A stretch of 64,000 nt of DNA from Bin76 sp963665765. GTDB lineage: Bacteria > Actinomycetota > Acidimicrobiia > Spongiisociales > ZC4RG35. A program made the translations under genes and the position numbers. Positions 43,859 through 53,600 of the stretch are shown here, piece after piece (the first letter of the stretch is position 1; each line of letters opens with the position of its first letter). The stretch is from the NCBI GenBank assembly GCA_963665765.1, contig OY762464.1, positions 1,240,001 through 1,304,000 on the forward strand, written 5' to 3'. The notes under the pieces were generated by a model. It saw only the letters and a list, made by a program, of their open reading frames with translations. It was not told where the DNA came from and did no database searches.

Positions 43859-44086
43859 CTATTTGGAGTTGTGCCACTCCTTTCTAGTTATTCCGGTTTC
43901 CCTTAGAATTGGCTGAAGGTGATACGCTTCGATGTCCGTGTGGTGCTCGTTAGGAATCCGAACCGCGACATCGTCTTTAACTACAAAGGTGTGCTGACGT
44001 CCGCCCTGCCTTTCAATTTTCCAACCTAGCTTTCTCAAACGTTTCACGAGGTCAGTTCGGCTGACAGGCGTGAGCCGAAGGCTCAT
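43859..44086 (-). CDS. hicA: HicA-like toxin (mRNA interferase)
   Basis: A 75-residue HicA/YcfA-type protein with the small dsRBD-like fold: LVKRLRKLGWKIERQGGRQH followed by TFVVKDDVAVRIPNEHH and LQPILRETGIT. The His at residue 32 is in the position of the catalytic His of HicA toxins, which cleave mRNA. Its ATG overlaps the stop of the antitoxin-like gene by four bases. It is the last gene of a three-gene unit. It sits near the accessory DNA that carries the Dpd operon. Confidence 0.75.
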   Translation of the reverse strand: MSLRLTPVSRTDLVKRLRKLGWKIERQGGRQHTFVVKDDVAVRIPNEHHTDIEAYHLQPILRETGITRKEWHNSK

Positions 44087-44463
44087 CTATCCGGAATAAG
44101 GTCCAAGCCCCCAAATGCAGGTATATCGTGTTGCCCAATGTCAAGCTTGAGCCTTGCCCAATCGACTAGGACTTCCTCCAAATCTTGCCGCGCCTCCTCA
44201 TGGGTTTTTCCTATACCCCATGCTCCCCTAGCGCCTACTACGTAGGCATGATATCCGGGCAGATCATCAGTTCTTTCATACACTGCTTGTAAAGCGGCCT
44301 TCTTGGCCCAGATAGCGACCAGCGTAGTTCTTTCGTTGGTCGCCGTATTTAACTCCATCTGATCAGTTACTTCGGTCTGAATGAGCTTGTCCAGCGAAGT
44401 ACCGGGGTTCGGCGATACATATGTCCCTACATAACTGGGGTCGACAAGTGTTACCGTCATCAT
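44083..44463 (-). CDS. hicB: HicB-like antitoxin
   Basis: A 126-residue protein whose second half (YHAYVVGARGAWGIGKTHEE then ARQDLEEVLVDWARLKL) matches the partial RNase-H-like fold of HicB antitoxins, including the G-x-G-x-T..EA segment. The N-terminal ~55 residues are not typical and might be a separate element. No clear helix-turn-helix is seen at the end, so DNA binding may involve the first gene product. It overlaps hicA and the upstream 78-aa gene by four bases each. Confidence 0.65.
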   Translation of the reverse strand: MMTVTLVDPSYVGTYVSPNPGTSLDKLIQTEVTDQMELNTATNERTTLVAIWAKKAALQAVYERTDDLPGYHAYVVGARGAWGIGKTHEEARQDLEEVLVDWARLKLDIGQHDIPAFGGLDLIPDR

Positions 44464-44696
44464 TCCACCGATCTGATCGAAATCACGTTGGTTGACTCAA
44501 ACCAATAGGCGGGTTGGCCCATTGGATCCTGTTTGCCTTCGAGCCTATAAATATTTGTTACCACTGCCTTCAGGCGAGCTAAGGTTCCGTCGTTCAACTC
44601 ATATTCATTCCATTGCTCCAATTCCGCCGTGATGTCGACTTGGACGGCCTCCACCGTTTCCCCCGTGGGTAACGTAACTCGTCGCCGTCGGCTCAT
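44460..44696 (-). CDS. Unknown 78-aa protein, first gene of the HicBA unit
   Basis: Not recognised. A basic N-terminus (MSRRRRVTLPTGETVEAVQV) is followed by an acidic middle (DITAELEQWNEYEL) and NIYRLEGKQDPMGQPAYW. No signal peptide or membrane segment. The four-base overlap with hicB shows co-translation. It may be a third component of the toxin-antitoxin unit or its regulator. Confidence 0.55.
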   Translation of the reverse strand: MSRRRRVTLPTGETVEAVQVDITAELEQWNEYELNDGTLARLKAVVTNIYRLEGKQDPMGQPAYWFESTNVISIRSVE

Positions 44697-44731
44697 AGTT
44701 ATGCTCTCCTGTCTGGTTGCCCATCCGGTAC

Positions 44732-44745
44732 CTTACCTCTGTAAG
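44732..44745. promoter_or_regulatory. Palindrome upstream of the HicBA unit
   Basis: CTTAC and GTAAG flank four bases, 36 bases before the first start codon of the unit. The same core recurs in a longer palindrome at 44863. HicB-type antitoxins usually repress their own promoter at such sites, so an operator is plausible. Confidence 0.4.
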
Positions 44746-44862
44746 AAATGGTCCGTCGGCTACTTGGCCTTTGTTGAAGGTGAAGGTTAGGTCAATTCGG
44801 AGTCGGTCGTCAGGATGGAACCTAAAGGGTCGTTCCTTTCACCAAGAATTGATCCTAACGGG

Positions 44863-44878
44863 CTTACATCTATGTAAG
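44863..44878. promoter_or_regulatory. Second copy of the palindrome (CTTACAT/ATGTAAG)
   Basis: Seven-base perfect arms with a two-base spacer share the CTTAC...GTAAG core with the site at 44732. The rest of the 44697-45064 gap holds no convincing gene. Confidence 0.4.
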
Positions 44879-45013
44879 TATCAGGGGGTTTGGCAGTGGC
44901 CGCGCTGAGAGGAACGGCTATAGAGTCGATTAGCGCGCCTCGGCGACCATGGCCCCTTATCGTATCAACCCAGCGACAGTCTCCGTTCACCATGGAATAT
45001 CGCATTATGGAGA

Positions 45014-45038
45014 GCGAGCCCCTCGGAAAGGGGCTCGC
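45014..45038 (-). terminator. Hairpin after the orphan binding-protein gene
   Basis: A perfect 9-bp GC stem (GCGAGCCCC / GGGGCTCGC) with a seven-base loop lies 26 bases beyond the stop of the minus-strand gene at 45065. There is no T tract on that strand, while a pyrimidine-rich stretch follows on the plus strand. Confidence 0.5.
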
Positions 45039-45064
45039 TTCTCTCTGCTTTTCCGGGATGGGTT

Positions 45065-46738
45065 TTAGCCCATCGAAATCAGGAAATAGTCGTGAAGGTC
45101 GTCGCGGGCGGGGACAAAACCGTGCACCTGATCGCTGTACCCGTAGGAGAGCACCTGCTCGTAGAGAGGTATCCAGCACACCAGGTCGACAACACCGATC
45201 CGACCCAACTCATCGTAGGTGGCGTTCCGTTCATCAGCCTCGGTGGCGGCCAGGCCCTGATCAGCCAAAGGATCAATGCGATCGTCGGGACAGGTTTTGG
45301 TGATGGCGTTGCTGGTCATGAACGCCCGCACCAGGACATCCTCGTGGGGGTAGACCGGCACGGTGGCGAACATGAACATTCCGTCCAACTCGCCGCCGAT
45401 CACCTGTCCGAAGAAGGTTCCCACGTCCAGGGGATTGCGGGTGACGGAGAACCCGACCGCCTCGAGCATTCCGGAGATCGCCTCACCCACATCGGCGTCG
45501 CTCGGATAGCGACCGGTGGTGTAGGTGTTGGTCACCGAGATCTCTCCACCCACTTCAGCAAGCAGCGCCGCAGCACCGTCGGGGTCGTACTCGATGGCTT
45601 CCTCGTCACCGTCAACGCTTTGGAAGAAGGTGTGGAAGAAGTTGGTGTTGGGAGAGGCTCCGGTGCCGTCGAAGATGGCGTCCACCAAGAGCTGGCGGTC
45701 AATGGCCTTGGCCGCCGCGGTCCTCACCCTGACATCATCAAAGGGCGGAGCGGTGGCCACCGTGAAGATGGTCATGTTGGACAAAGCCGCCACCGGATGC
45801 ACAGTCAATCCGTCCTGGCCGGCCACGTCATCCTGGAGTTGAGTGGGCACGTTGACCACCAGATCGGCGCCGCCGGTTTGCAGCAACGCCACCCGGGCCG
45901 CATCGTCTCCGGCCCAAGACCATTCGATCGCATCCAGTGACGCCTCGCCCCGCCAGTGGTCGGGGTTGCGGGTGGCCACGATGCTGGAGCCGGCGTTCCA
46001 CTCGGACAGCACGAAGGGACCGGTGCCGATCGGCGCCAGCCCATAGCCCTCGTGTCCCACTTCGGCGTAGTAGTCCGGCGGGAAAACATAGAGGTTGGCC
46101 AGCAGTTCCGGAACCGCATTGGTGGGAATGGTGGTTGTCACCTCGAAAGTGGTGTCATCTACCACCGCAACATCCGCGAACACCGCGAAAAAGCCCTTCA
46201 AGACCGAACCGTCGGTGTCGCGATGGGTGGTCAGCGAGAAGGCCGCTGCTTCGGCGCCGGCCACCTCGCCGTTGGAGAAGGTAGCGCCTTCTCTCATCGT
46301 GAACCGCCAGGTGAGATCATCCACCCGCTCCCAGCCGTTCACCAGACCGTCGGTAGAGGGAACCACATTGGCGTCGGTGATCACCAGTCGCTCAATGATG
46401 GAGATGGCCACAACTTGGTCGGCCCGGGTGCCGATCATGGGGTTAAGGGTGGAAGGCTCGGCCCCGATCACCATCCGCAGAGTGCCCCCCATGGGCATCT
46501 CTTCCATTTCGGCGGCGGTTGTGGTGGGGGCCTCCGTGGTTTCGGTGGTCATCTCCTCGTCGGATTCCTCTGGAGCCGCGGTCGTCTCCGTTGGCTCTTC
46601 GGGGGCTGCGGTTGTGGCTGGGGCCGCCGTGGTAGCGGGCGCCGGCTCCGGTTCGGCAGCGTCATCCCCTCCGCAGGCGGCAGCAATCAACCCAAATACC
46701 AGCAACAGTGCAAGTATGGATCGTGTGGATCTTCTCAT
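45065..46738 (-). CDS. ABC transporter substrate-binding lipoprotein, family 5 (orphan)
   Basis: A 557-residue lipoprotein. MRRSTRSILALLLVFGLIAA is the signal peptide leading to the lipobox LIAAC, followed by an Ala/Thr/Glu linker of about 60 residues. The body has the family-5 pattern (NGWERVDDLTWRFTMREG, FSNGEVAGAEAAAFSLTTHR). No permease or ATPase gene is adjacent, so it may serve the transporter at 21-27 kb or another system. The ATG at 46738 is chosen over an in-frame upstream start at 46816 because it begins directly at the signal peptide. Confidence 0.87.
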   Translation of the reverse strand: MRRSTRSILALLLVFGLIAAACGGDDAAEPEPAPATTAAPATTAAPEEPTETTAAPEESDEEMTTETTEAPTTTAAEMEEMPMGGTLRMVIGAEPSTLNPMIGTRADQVVAISIIERLVITDANVVPSTDGLVNGWERVDDLTWRFTMREGATFSNGEVAGAEAAAFSLTTHRDTDGSVLKGFFAVFADVAVVDDTTFEVTTTIPTNAVPELLANLYVFPPDYYAEVGHEGYGLAPIGTGPFVLSEWNAGSSIVATRNPDHWRGEASLDAIEWSWAGDDAARVALLQTGGADLVVNVPTQLQDDVAGQDGLTVHPVAALSNMTIFTVATAPPFDDVRVRTAAAKAIDRQLLVDAIFDGTGASPNTNFFHTFFQSVDGDEEAIEYDPDGAAALLAEVGGEISVTNTYTTGRYPSDADVGEAISGMLEAVGFSVTRNPLDVGTFFGQVIGGELDGMFMFATVPVYPHEDVLVRAFMTSNAITKTCPDDRIDPLADQGLAATEADERNATYDELGRIGVVDLVCWIPLYEQVLSYGYSDQVHGFVPARDDLHDYFLISMG

Positions 46739-46864
46739 CGTCTGAACTCCGATCATTGTTTTGCCAGAGGAACCGCAAGCCGAAATCTGGTTGAAGTCCC
46801 GTTCCGAATACAACACTGTCAGGTTAACATACCGACCGGTAGGGATTCTTTAACCAGCCGCTGT

Positions 46865-47725
46865 CTATTCCATCATGATGGTGGTCAGATCGTCGGCCAC
46901 AATCACTCTTCCGGTATAGCCTCCCCGACGGACATCGTCCGCAAAACCCTGTCGATCCTCCTCGGAAACCGGCTCAGGGATCAGATGGGTCAGAACCAGG
47001 ATCGGAATCTCAAGCTCTTCCGCCTGTGCGCCTATTAACAAGGTGTCGGCGTGGTAGTCAAGCACGAAGTGAAGGTGCTCAGGCCGAACTCGGATCAGAT
47101 CGAACCGCATTGCCTCATAGATGAGCACATCGGCGCCTTCGGCGAGGGCGGCCATCTCCGGACACACCAAGGTGTCTCCACTGATAGCCACCACCCCTTC
47201 GGGAGTCTCGATCCGATACCCCACCGCCGGAGTGACCGGCTCATGCCGCACCGGCCCGGCTACCACCCGGACACTCCCCCTGGACCATACGTCCACCAAG
47301 CCCTCACCAATCTCAAACGGAATCACTTCGATACCCGGACGGGTTCCTCGCTCCGCGTGAGCACTTCGCACCGCCAGGTCATGTTCCCAATGGTCGAGCA
47401 TCCGATCCAGGAAGTCATTAGCCGGCCCAGCCGGGGCAAAGATCGGAAGCGGGGGATGCTCGTTGAGGCGATCCATGATCCACCGAGACATCACCAGATC
47501 CTCCAACCCACTGACGTGATCGCTGTGGTGATGGGTAACAAACACCGCATCCAGATCAACCGGCGAGAGCCCGACCGCAGCCAACCGCAAAGTGGTCGCT
47601 CGACCCGAATCGAACTGTAACGCCACTCGCTCCGACCGCACCAACACCCCCGGCCCCGCCCGATCAGCCGAAGGAACCGGCATCCCGGTGCCAGTGATCG
47701 TAAGCGATGTAGCCACGATCCACAC
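46865..47725 (-). CDS. Metallo-beta-lactamase-fold hydrolase (RNase Z/arylsulfatase-like branch)
   Basis: A 286-residue MBL-fold protein. The metal motif HHHSDH is in VFVTHHHSDHVSGL, followed by a His in GPVRHEPVTP, an Asp in VAISGDTLVC and a late His in LTHLIPEP. ITGTGMPVPSADRAGPGVLV at the start fits the RNase Z/arylsulfatase-like branch, but the exosite arm of tRNase Z is not seen, so a small-molecule ester or lactone is more likely. The GTG at 47725 follows a strong GGGAGGTAGG ribosome site. Confidence 0.8.
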   Translation of the reverse strand: MWIVATSLTITGTGMPVPSADRAGPGVLVRSERVALQFDSGRATTLRLAAVGLSPVDLDAVFVTHHHSDHVSGLEDLVMSRWIMDRLNEHPPLPIFAPAGPANDFLDRMLDHWEHDLAVRSAHAERGTRPGIEVIPFEIGEGLVDVWSRGSVRVVAGPVRHEPVTPAVGYRIETPEGVVAISGDTLVCPEMAALAEGADVLIYEAMRFDLIRVRPEHLHFVLDYHADTLLIGAQAEELEIPILVLTHLIPEPVSEEDRQGFADDVRRGGYTGRVIVADDLTTIMME

Positions 47726-47886
47726 CCTACCTCCCTGTCTGTCCAACGGTGACCTGCCCGTCCGTTGTCCAGCTGGACAGACCTGAGCGGTCCCCTCATC
47801 CCTCCTCCCGGAGGCCACCCCGCTCGGACAAGGAGGCCACCTGGCAACAGTGTCACAGGGGCATGTTTGAATTCCTAATAGAAGAA

Positions 47887-50096
47887 CTACGGCAGAAGTG
47901 GAGTGCGTGTGTTTGACGAACCATCGGACCCAGCGGACGCAACCCAGTTCAGCAGATCTCTAAAAAGGGAAGTAGCGCCTCGTCCGTTAACACGTACCAG
48001 GCGCGATGGTTCAACCAGTCGCTCGATCGCTGTGGTAGCAGCGTGTTTTGCATGGCTCGTCTGCATTAGGACGACGTCAGAACTCCGCACCAGACCATCC
48101 AAATCAGGGGTGTTCGTGTGAGCGTGTGATAACCGTATTTCAATGCCCGGCCATTCATCAAGGATCCAGCGTCCAGCATTCTTGGCTGCAGACTCTGACA
48201 ACGAGTAAATCCCAACCCTTTTGAAGGCCTTGACCCTTCGAGTGGCCTCGTTGTCGGTGTGATCAGTTAGCGGGGGATTGAAGTCGAGACCTACCTCTAT
48301 AAAGAGTTTCTTGAGTATCTTTGCTTCGACTCCTTCGATTCGTCCGTACCAGGAGACAGCCGCTGTTAGTGCCTGGGCGAACAACTCATCGCGTAAGCGA
48401 ACATCGGGGACGGCACTCAACAATAGCACATCCAAAACTCCTGTCAGCCAGTCAACCTCGCGTGCGCCCAGTCCGACTAGTTGCTCCCTAAGAGCGGCTA
48501 CGACGGACCGGTACTCATCAGTTGTGCAGCCCGTGAGAAGTATCTCGCCGAGCAGTTCGAGAATTGCGCGCCTCTCCGCTCGGCCGGGATCGCTGCCAAG
48601 CATGACATCAACGATTGTCACAGCGAGTGGTATGGAGGAAGGCTGAAGACCGTCATCTGCCACGAGCCACTGTACGAGAACTGGAAGACCATTGCGGACT
48701 CGGCCTCGACGATCATCGTACAGAGCATCAAGCAGTTCGCCCGCGAGCGCGTCTGCCGCTCTACCTGCTGTGGAGACGCTGCGCTCCCATGTTGAACACC
48801 AGTCGCTGAGAAGGTCCGGACGGTCGGGCCACTCACCTTGAAGCCAGCCGACCCAGCCACTGGGTACCTGGGTGCCCTGGTTGCGCTCAACCAACTGTGT
48901 ATAGAACCCCCCCCCTCAACGGCTTGCGACAACAACGCGTGGCGATCGAGTTCCGAAAGTCGATCAACAAGACCTACCGCGCGTGCTGCGGCCACGGCAT
49001 CACCCAGATTCAACGCGGCATGCAAAACCAAGGTTGCAATTCGGGGATCTGGTCCGACCTGTTCGGCGGCATCAAGTGCCCTTTCGAACTCTCCACACTG
49101 GTAGTGACCAAGCACCGCGGAGACGCCGTCGGGTTTTTCAATGTGTTTGGGGACTCGCTCTGAGGCAGATTCCAGAGCAGTCATGACCCCTGCCACCAAG
49201 GCGTCCTCCATCCAGGCGGATCGAAGGAAATCAACCACCCCGCGCCTTGGACGTTCTGCAAGAAGTTCGGTCAGGGCAAGACACCTTGCGCCATGGACAG
49301 ATCTAATCTGGCTCGGGTGAGTAAGTAGCCCAGGCCACGCGTGTTCAATGTCCGAAGCAATCGACCGCCAGATGTCCCGCCCTGAATTCTCGGCAGTTGG
49401 ATGAATGTAGAGGGCACCTGCAGCGCGAGCAAGATAATCGGTGACGGCTGGGGGTCGTCTCAGTCGCGAGATGTCTTCAAGAAAGCGGTCCGTCCTGAGT
49501 TCATCCGGGGTTCCGAGGCGGCCGAGTAGTTCAACACGAAGGAATCTGCGATTTGCCGCTGACAGTAGGCCCCGTGAACGGATTTCCTCAAGTGCATCAC
49601 TCGCTGAGCCTCTATCTCTCGCAGTAATCGCCTGATAGAAGTGACGTAGGACTCTGCCGACAGGTCGCGGCGCGTCGAGAGTGCGCTCCGGAGCGAGCGT
49701 CCACATGTCACTCAAAGAGCGAACGTTCTCGCGCGCTTCCCTCTCCCAGCCGACCGCAACACGCGTACTCAAGAGAAACCCGTTGCTGGTCAGCAACACT
49801 GCCCTCTCGTCGATCAAGTCCTCGGGCTTCTCGAATACAGATATCCGGTCGCACAGAGGTGGGCCGAGCCATGAGACCATCTCTTCCATTAGCAACCGAC
49901 CGTCGCGATCAGAAGTCGCGATTCCGTACCACCTCGTAACGTCGTTAACTCTGGCCGGAATTAAAGTCCTCTTGCCGCCACTGAGTCGGCCCAGGAGGGC
50001 TCGGACCAACTCAGCAGGCTCGCCACGTAGCGAGTTGATATCTAGTTCGTTTGGGGCGTTGTAGAAGGTGCTTACGGGAGGCTTGATATCCCTCAT
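47887..50096 (-). CDS. dpdD: DpdD, frame interrupted by one base at a G9 run
   Basis: Large protein of unknown fold, recognised as DpdD mainly by its place in the Dpd restriction operon. The ATG at 50096 overlaps the dpdK stop (ATGA). The first frame runs about 400 codons, then leaves register at nine G (48907-48915) and would stop at 48618 after about 95 junk-like residues. The second frame starts reading protein-like sequence exactly there (GGGFYTQLVERNQGTQ) and runs to 47887. Adding one G restores a single 736-residue protein. No catalytic motif is obvious. The break could be phase variation, ribosomal slippage, decay or a sequence error. Confidence 0.7.
48907..48915 (-). repeat. Nine-G homopolymer at the dpdD frame break
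   Basis: A run of nine C on the plus strand (nine G in the coding strand). Changing the run to ten (or seven) joins the two dpdD halves. Homopolymers of this length are prone to polymerase slippage and also to sequencing error. Confidence 0.9.
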
Positions 50097-50620
50097 AATC
50101 CACCCCACCTGTCTTGATACGCAACCCGTGCGCGGGCCACCGCGTTACTCTCGTCGGTGAGATAGACCACCTCCTCTAGTACCCGCAGTCCGTTGTAGGT
50201 CAGGTTCATGGATCCACTCAGTAAGAGGGTTTCCGTCAGGATCCCCTTCTCGTGTAGTTCAGCAGATAGCCTGACGCGCAGGTGTTGTTCGCGACCTATA
50301 TCCCGAATTCTTCGCTGCAGTTGGTCGGTGAATGTTCGGTTGTGCTCGTCGGGACGACAAGCAATCACGAGGGATCCACCCCGAACCAACTGCTGTTTGA
50401 GTACCTCACCAAGTCGAATCTGGCGATGTGGGAGCGCAGGGATCAGCCCTGTGAATCGTCCCGCGCGGTTGTCGATGATAGGTACATCAGAGACCCACGG
50501 TGTAACAATCCACAAAGGCTTGCTGGGTATAAGGACCTCGGAGACAAACAAACACTGAAGTGCGTCTGCCAACTCCTCGCGGGAGGAAAAGGCTGTCGTG
50601 CGGAGACTCCGGATCGTCAC
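50093..50620 (-). CDS. dpdK: DpdK, phospholipase D-like protein
   Basis: A 175-residue protein with a single PLD-type half-site: HEKGILTE with His at residue 123 and Lys at 125, followed by GSMNLT (136-141), the GSxN element. PLD-fold nucleases usually act as dimers, so one motif per chain is enough. The usual Asp of the HxK(x)4D motif is replaced by Glu. In Dpd systems this is the likely nuclease, although that role is inferred. It overlaps dpdJ and dpdD by four bases each. Confidence 0.82.
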   Translation of the reverse strand: MTIRSLRTTAFSSREELADALQCLFVSEVLIPSKPLWIVTPWVSDVPIIDNRAGRFTGLIPALPHRQIRLGEVLKQQLVRGGSLVIACRPDEHNRTFTDQLQRRIRDIGREQHLRVRLSAELHEKGILTETLLLSGSMNLTYNGLRVLEEVVYLTDESNAVARARVAYQDRWGGL

Positions 50621-53600
50621 TGCTGTGCCTCACGGATGTCCACGGTCAGTATGATTTCGGCGCTCGATCGCTCGACGCCAACCACTCGGGGATGAAACTC
50701 CAAGACGCCAACCGCAGTGGGCACTGTCAATAAGTGGCGAAGGGCGTCCGCTGCTTCCGCTTCGCCCGAGCATTTGATCCGCGCAACGCCGCCGAGGCCC
50801 AACTGGGCGTCAAGGTCACGCCTCCAGTTGGCGGCGTCGGACTGCACGGTGGTGATCCGTGCTCGTGTAATGGGTTCCAGGAGCAGGCGCTCAGTTTCCG
50901 GCAACTTACCGTACGGGCTATAATTCTGGAGGCTCGTGGCGCGGAGTTTGCTGCCGCGAGCCCAGAGCAATCCTACGATCTGTCCTACGGTCCACTCTGG
51001 GGTGAGGTCCATCTGAGACGTGATTGAGGCCAGACACCGGCGTGTCTCGTCGTCTTGGGCGGCGATGTAGGCGAACACACGGAGATCCACCTCAACTCCG
51101 AGATTCCCCTCCAGAGCGTCCCAGTCGCCTAGCAACCTACGACATAGTTGCTCAACGACCGCGTCACTGCCCGGTCGAAGGAGTCGGGTAGCGAGGGCGC
51201 TGATCACTGTCTGGTCCGCATCGATTCCGTTGTGGAACATCCTCTCCCTTAGCGACGCCCAAGCCTTTGTGGTGCCCGCAAGAGTCGATGCTGCACGGAT
51301 CAGTTCGACCTCGTTGGCGAAGCATCCTTCGACTCGGCCTTTCAAGAACCGTCGGAGCGCCTCATTGATGCGTTCGCCATCACATGGGCCGAGGACCTTC
51401 GTCACAACGGCCCAGAACGCTCGGGGGTCCTCGGCGATACGGTCGACCGCTGCCTCCACCACACCGGTCCCACCGGGTTGATCCTCTGAAATAGTGATCC
51501 GCGCACGCGGCCTGTCGTCATGTAACGACAGAATCTTGAAGTCCGCTCGTAAATCTCCGACGTCAAGGTCCGGGCACATCGCCTGTATGGCTCCGACAAT
51601 CCCCGCCGCGATCGTGGAGGCGTAGCGCTCGTGTATCCATTTAAGCGCTGCTGCCGGAAGTGGCCAGCGCAGGCTCGCAAGACACCGTTGGAGTTCAGTG
51701 ACGACCACTCCGTCCTGGAGAACCTCCTCTAAGTCAGTAACGAGACCGGGGTCTTGAATCGGTTCACTTGGGTCATCCGACGGCCCTTCGGCGCCGAATA
51801 CTGCACGAGCGGCTTGGATTATCCCCGCTGAAAGACCTGTATCGGTTAATACAGTAAGGCCTGAACCATCGTCAACGGATGCCGTCACCACAGCGCACAG
51901 AGAGAGTTGAGCCATCCATTCGCGAAGGAAAGCGGACGGAACTCGTGTGGATAGCTCGGAGTTGGTGGTTACTAGGTACTCGAAGTAGGTGGTCCGAAGA
52001 GCGCGGTCGAGTAGGGTTCCGGGGCCAGAAATCGGTTGCTCGGGTAGCAACACGTCGATCTGAAGTCCGTCGACATCCATAGCAAATCCGACCGCAGCGT
52101 CCCCTCCAGCAAACCGCACGCGATGTCGAGTCGATGGCGGCTCGGATGGGGTTCGTCGCTCAACCTCCACAGTCCGGGCAATCCGCCAGACAGTTAACGG
52201 TGCTCGGGTCCGGTGTGTCATTACCGTGACCGATCGAACTAACTTCGTCCACGGACTGCCGGACGGAACGTCCAACTCAGCCGGAACACCATTGACCCGG
52301 AAGAACACCTCGAAGTTCCACCTGCCATACGACGAGTCGGGGACATGTCCAGAGGGACGCGACAACTGAATTGAACGTGGTTGGACAACAGGCTCCTGCA
52401 ACCCAGGGGGAAGCGTCAAATGCAGATAGTTCGAGCAGAAGGTCTCAAGGTCGAGGTTTGGCTCTGTTGACGCTGGCGGGTTCACCCACATGCGCTCACG
52501 TTTGCCTCGAAGCGCGAAACGGTAGCTGACTCGTCCCGGCGCAAACTCGCGCATCGATGGCCCGATCGGCTCAATACGAGGTTCGGATGGGAATTGCCCG
52601 ATCGCGGGAAGTTCGATCGACACCTCAGGAGTCTGCAAAGGGGCGAAGAGCGAACTCGGAACAAAGTCAACGAGAGGATCCCCCCACCGAAAGCGTTCGG
52701 GCAACTTGTGCTGACCTGCTATGCCTTCGAGTCGACGGATGATCGTCGGCAACACTGCGGTCGCAATTGCACGGGGATGGTCGAAAAGAACGGATCGAGC
52801 GTCATCCTCACCGATTCGGAGCGCCCACATGAGTCCCCTCTCGAGCTTGCCCAGCCCCTTGTCGGTCAGCAGGCTCCTGGCGACAACCAATCTATCGCGT
52901 GCTACGCGAACCTGGTGTTTGCGGTTGTAGGACCACCGTGATTTGAGCACTGTTCGCAGTGGTGTTCCGCCCGTTGTTCGCGAGAGGTAATCGACCACCC
53001 ACCACGTGGCCTGCATCTTGAGAATCACCCGATTCCTGATCGGCAGGTGGGCGGGCTGAACCTTTGGATCGAACAACGCCTCGTAGGCTTGGAATGCGAG
53101 ACGGTCTCTGCCGTAGTCAGACAAGACCACAGTTGCCCAAGGACGCATCGCTGGATCGCGACCAGCCCGGCCGCGACGCTGAAGGAACTGTGCCGCGTCC
53201 CGTGGAGCCTTGTGCTGAAGCACTGCACCGACGTTTGGATCGTCGAACCCGACCTCCAGGGAAGCGGTGGCGACAACCACATCACTGGAACTGCCAACGC
53301 CAGCGTCCTGGGATGTCGTACGGTCCACTGCCACGAAGCGGTCCAGCGTGCCCAACTCCTCAGCCGCATCCCAGAGTTGGCCGACGTCGTCTCGGAGACC
53401 CTGGTCAGCACCGGAGGACCGAAGGACTGCCAAGCTTCCCTCTGGCTTGCGGTTCACTCCCCCTGGCTGCCAGCCTTCGGCATCTTGAAGCTGGGAGTGA
53501 AGCCGGTTGACCACATCAAGGTTGTCCGTGAATACAAACAGACGGCTCCCGAATGTCCCACCGCTTGGTACACCGGGCTCGGGATCAAGCATGCGACGCA

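Noticed and set aside
44717..44908. A 63-codon plus-strand frame over the palindromes
   Set aside because: No ribosome site and no coding-like composition; the region is better read as regulatory.
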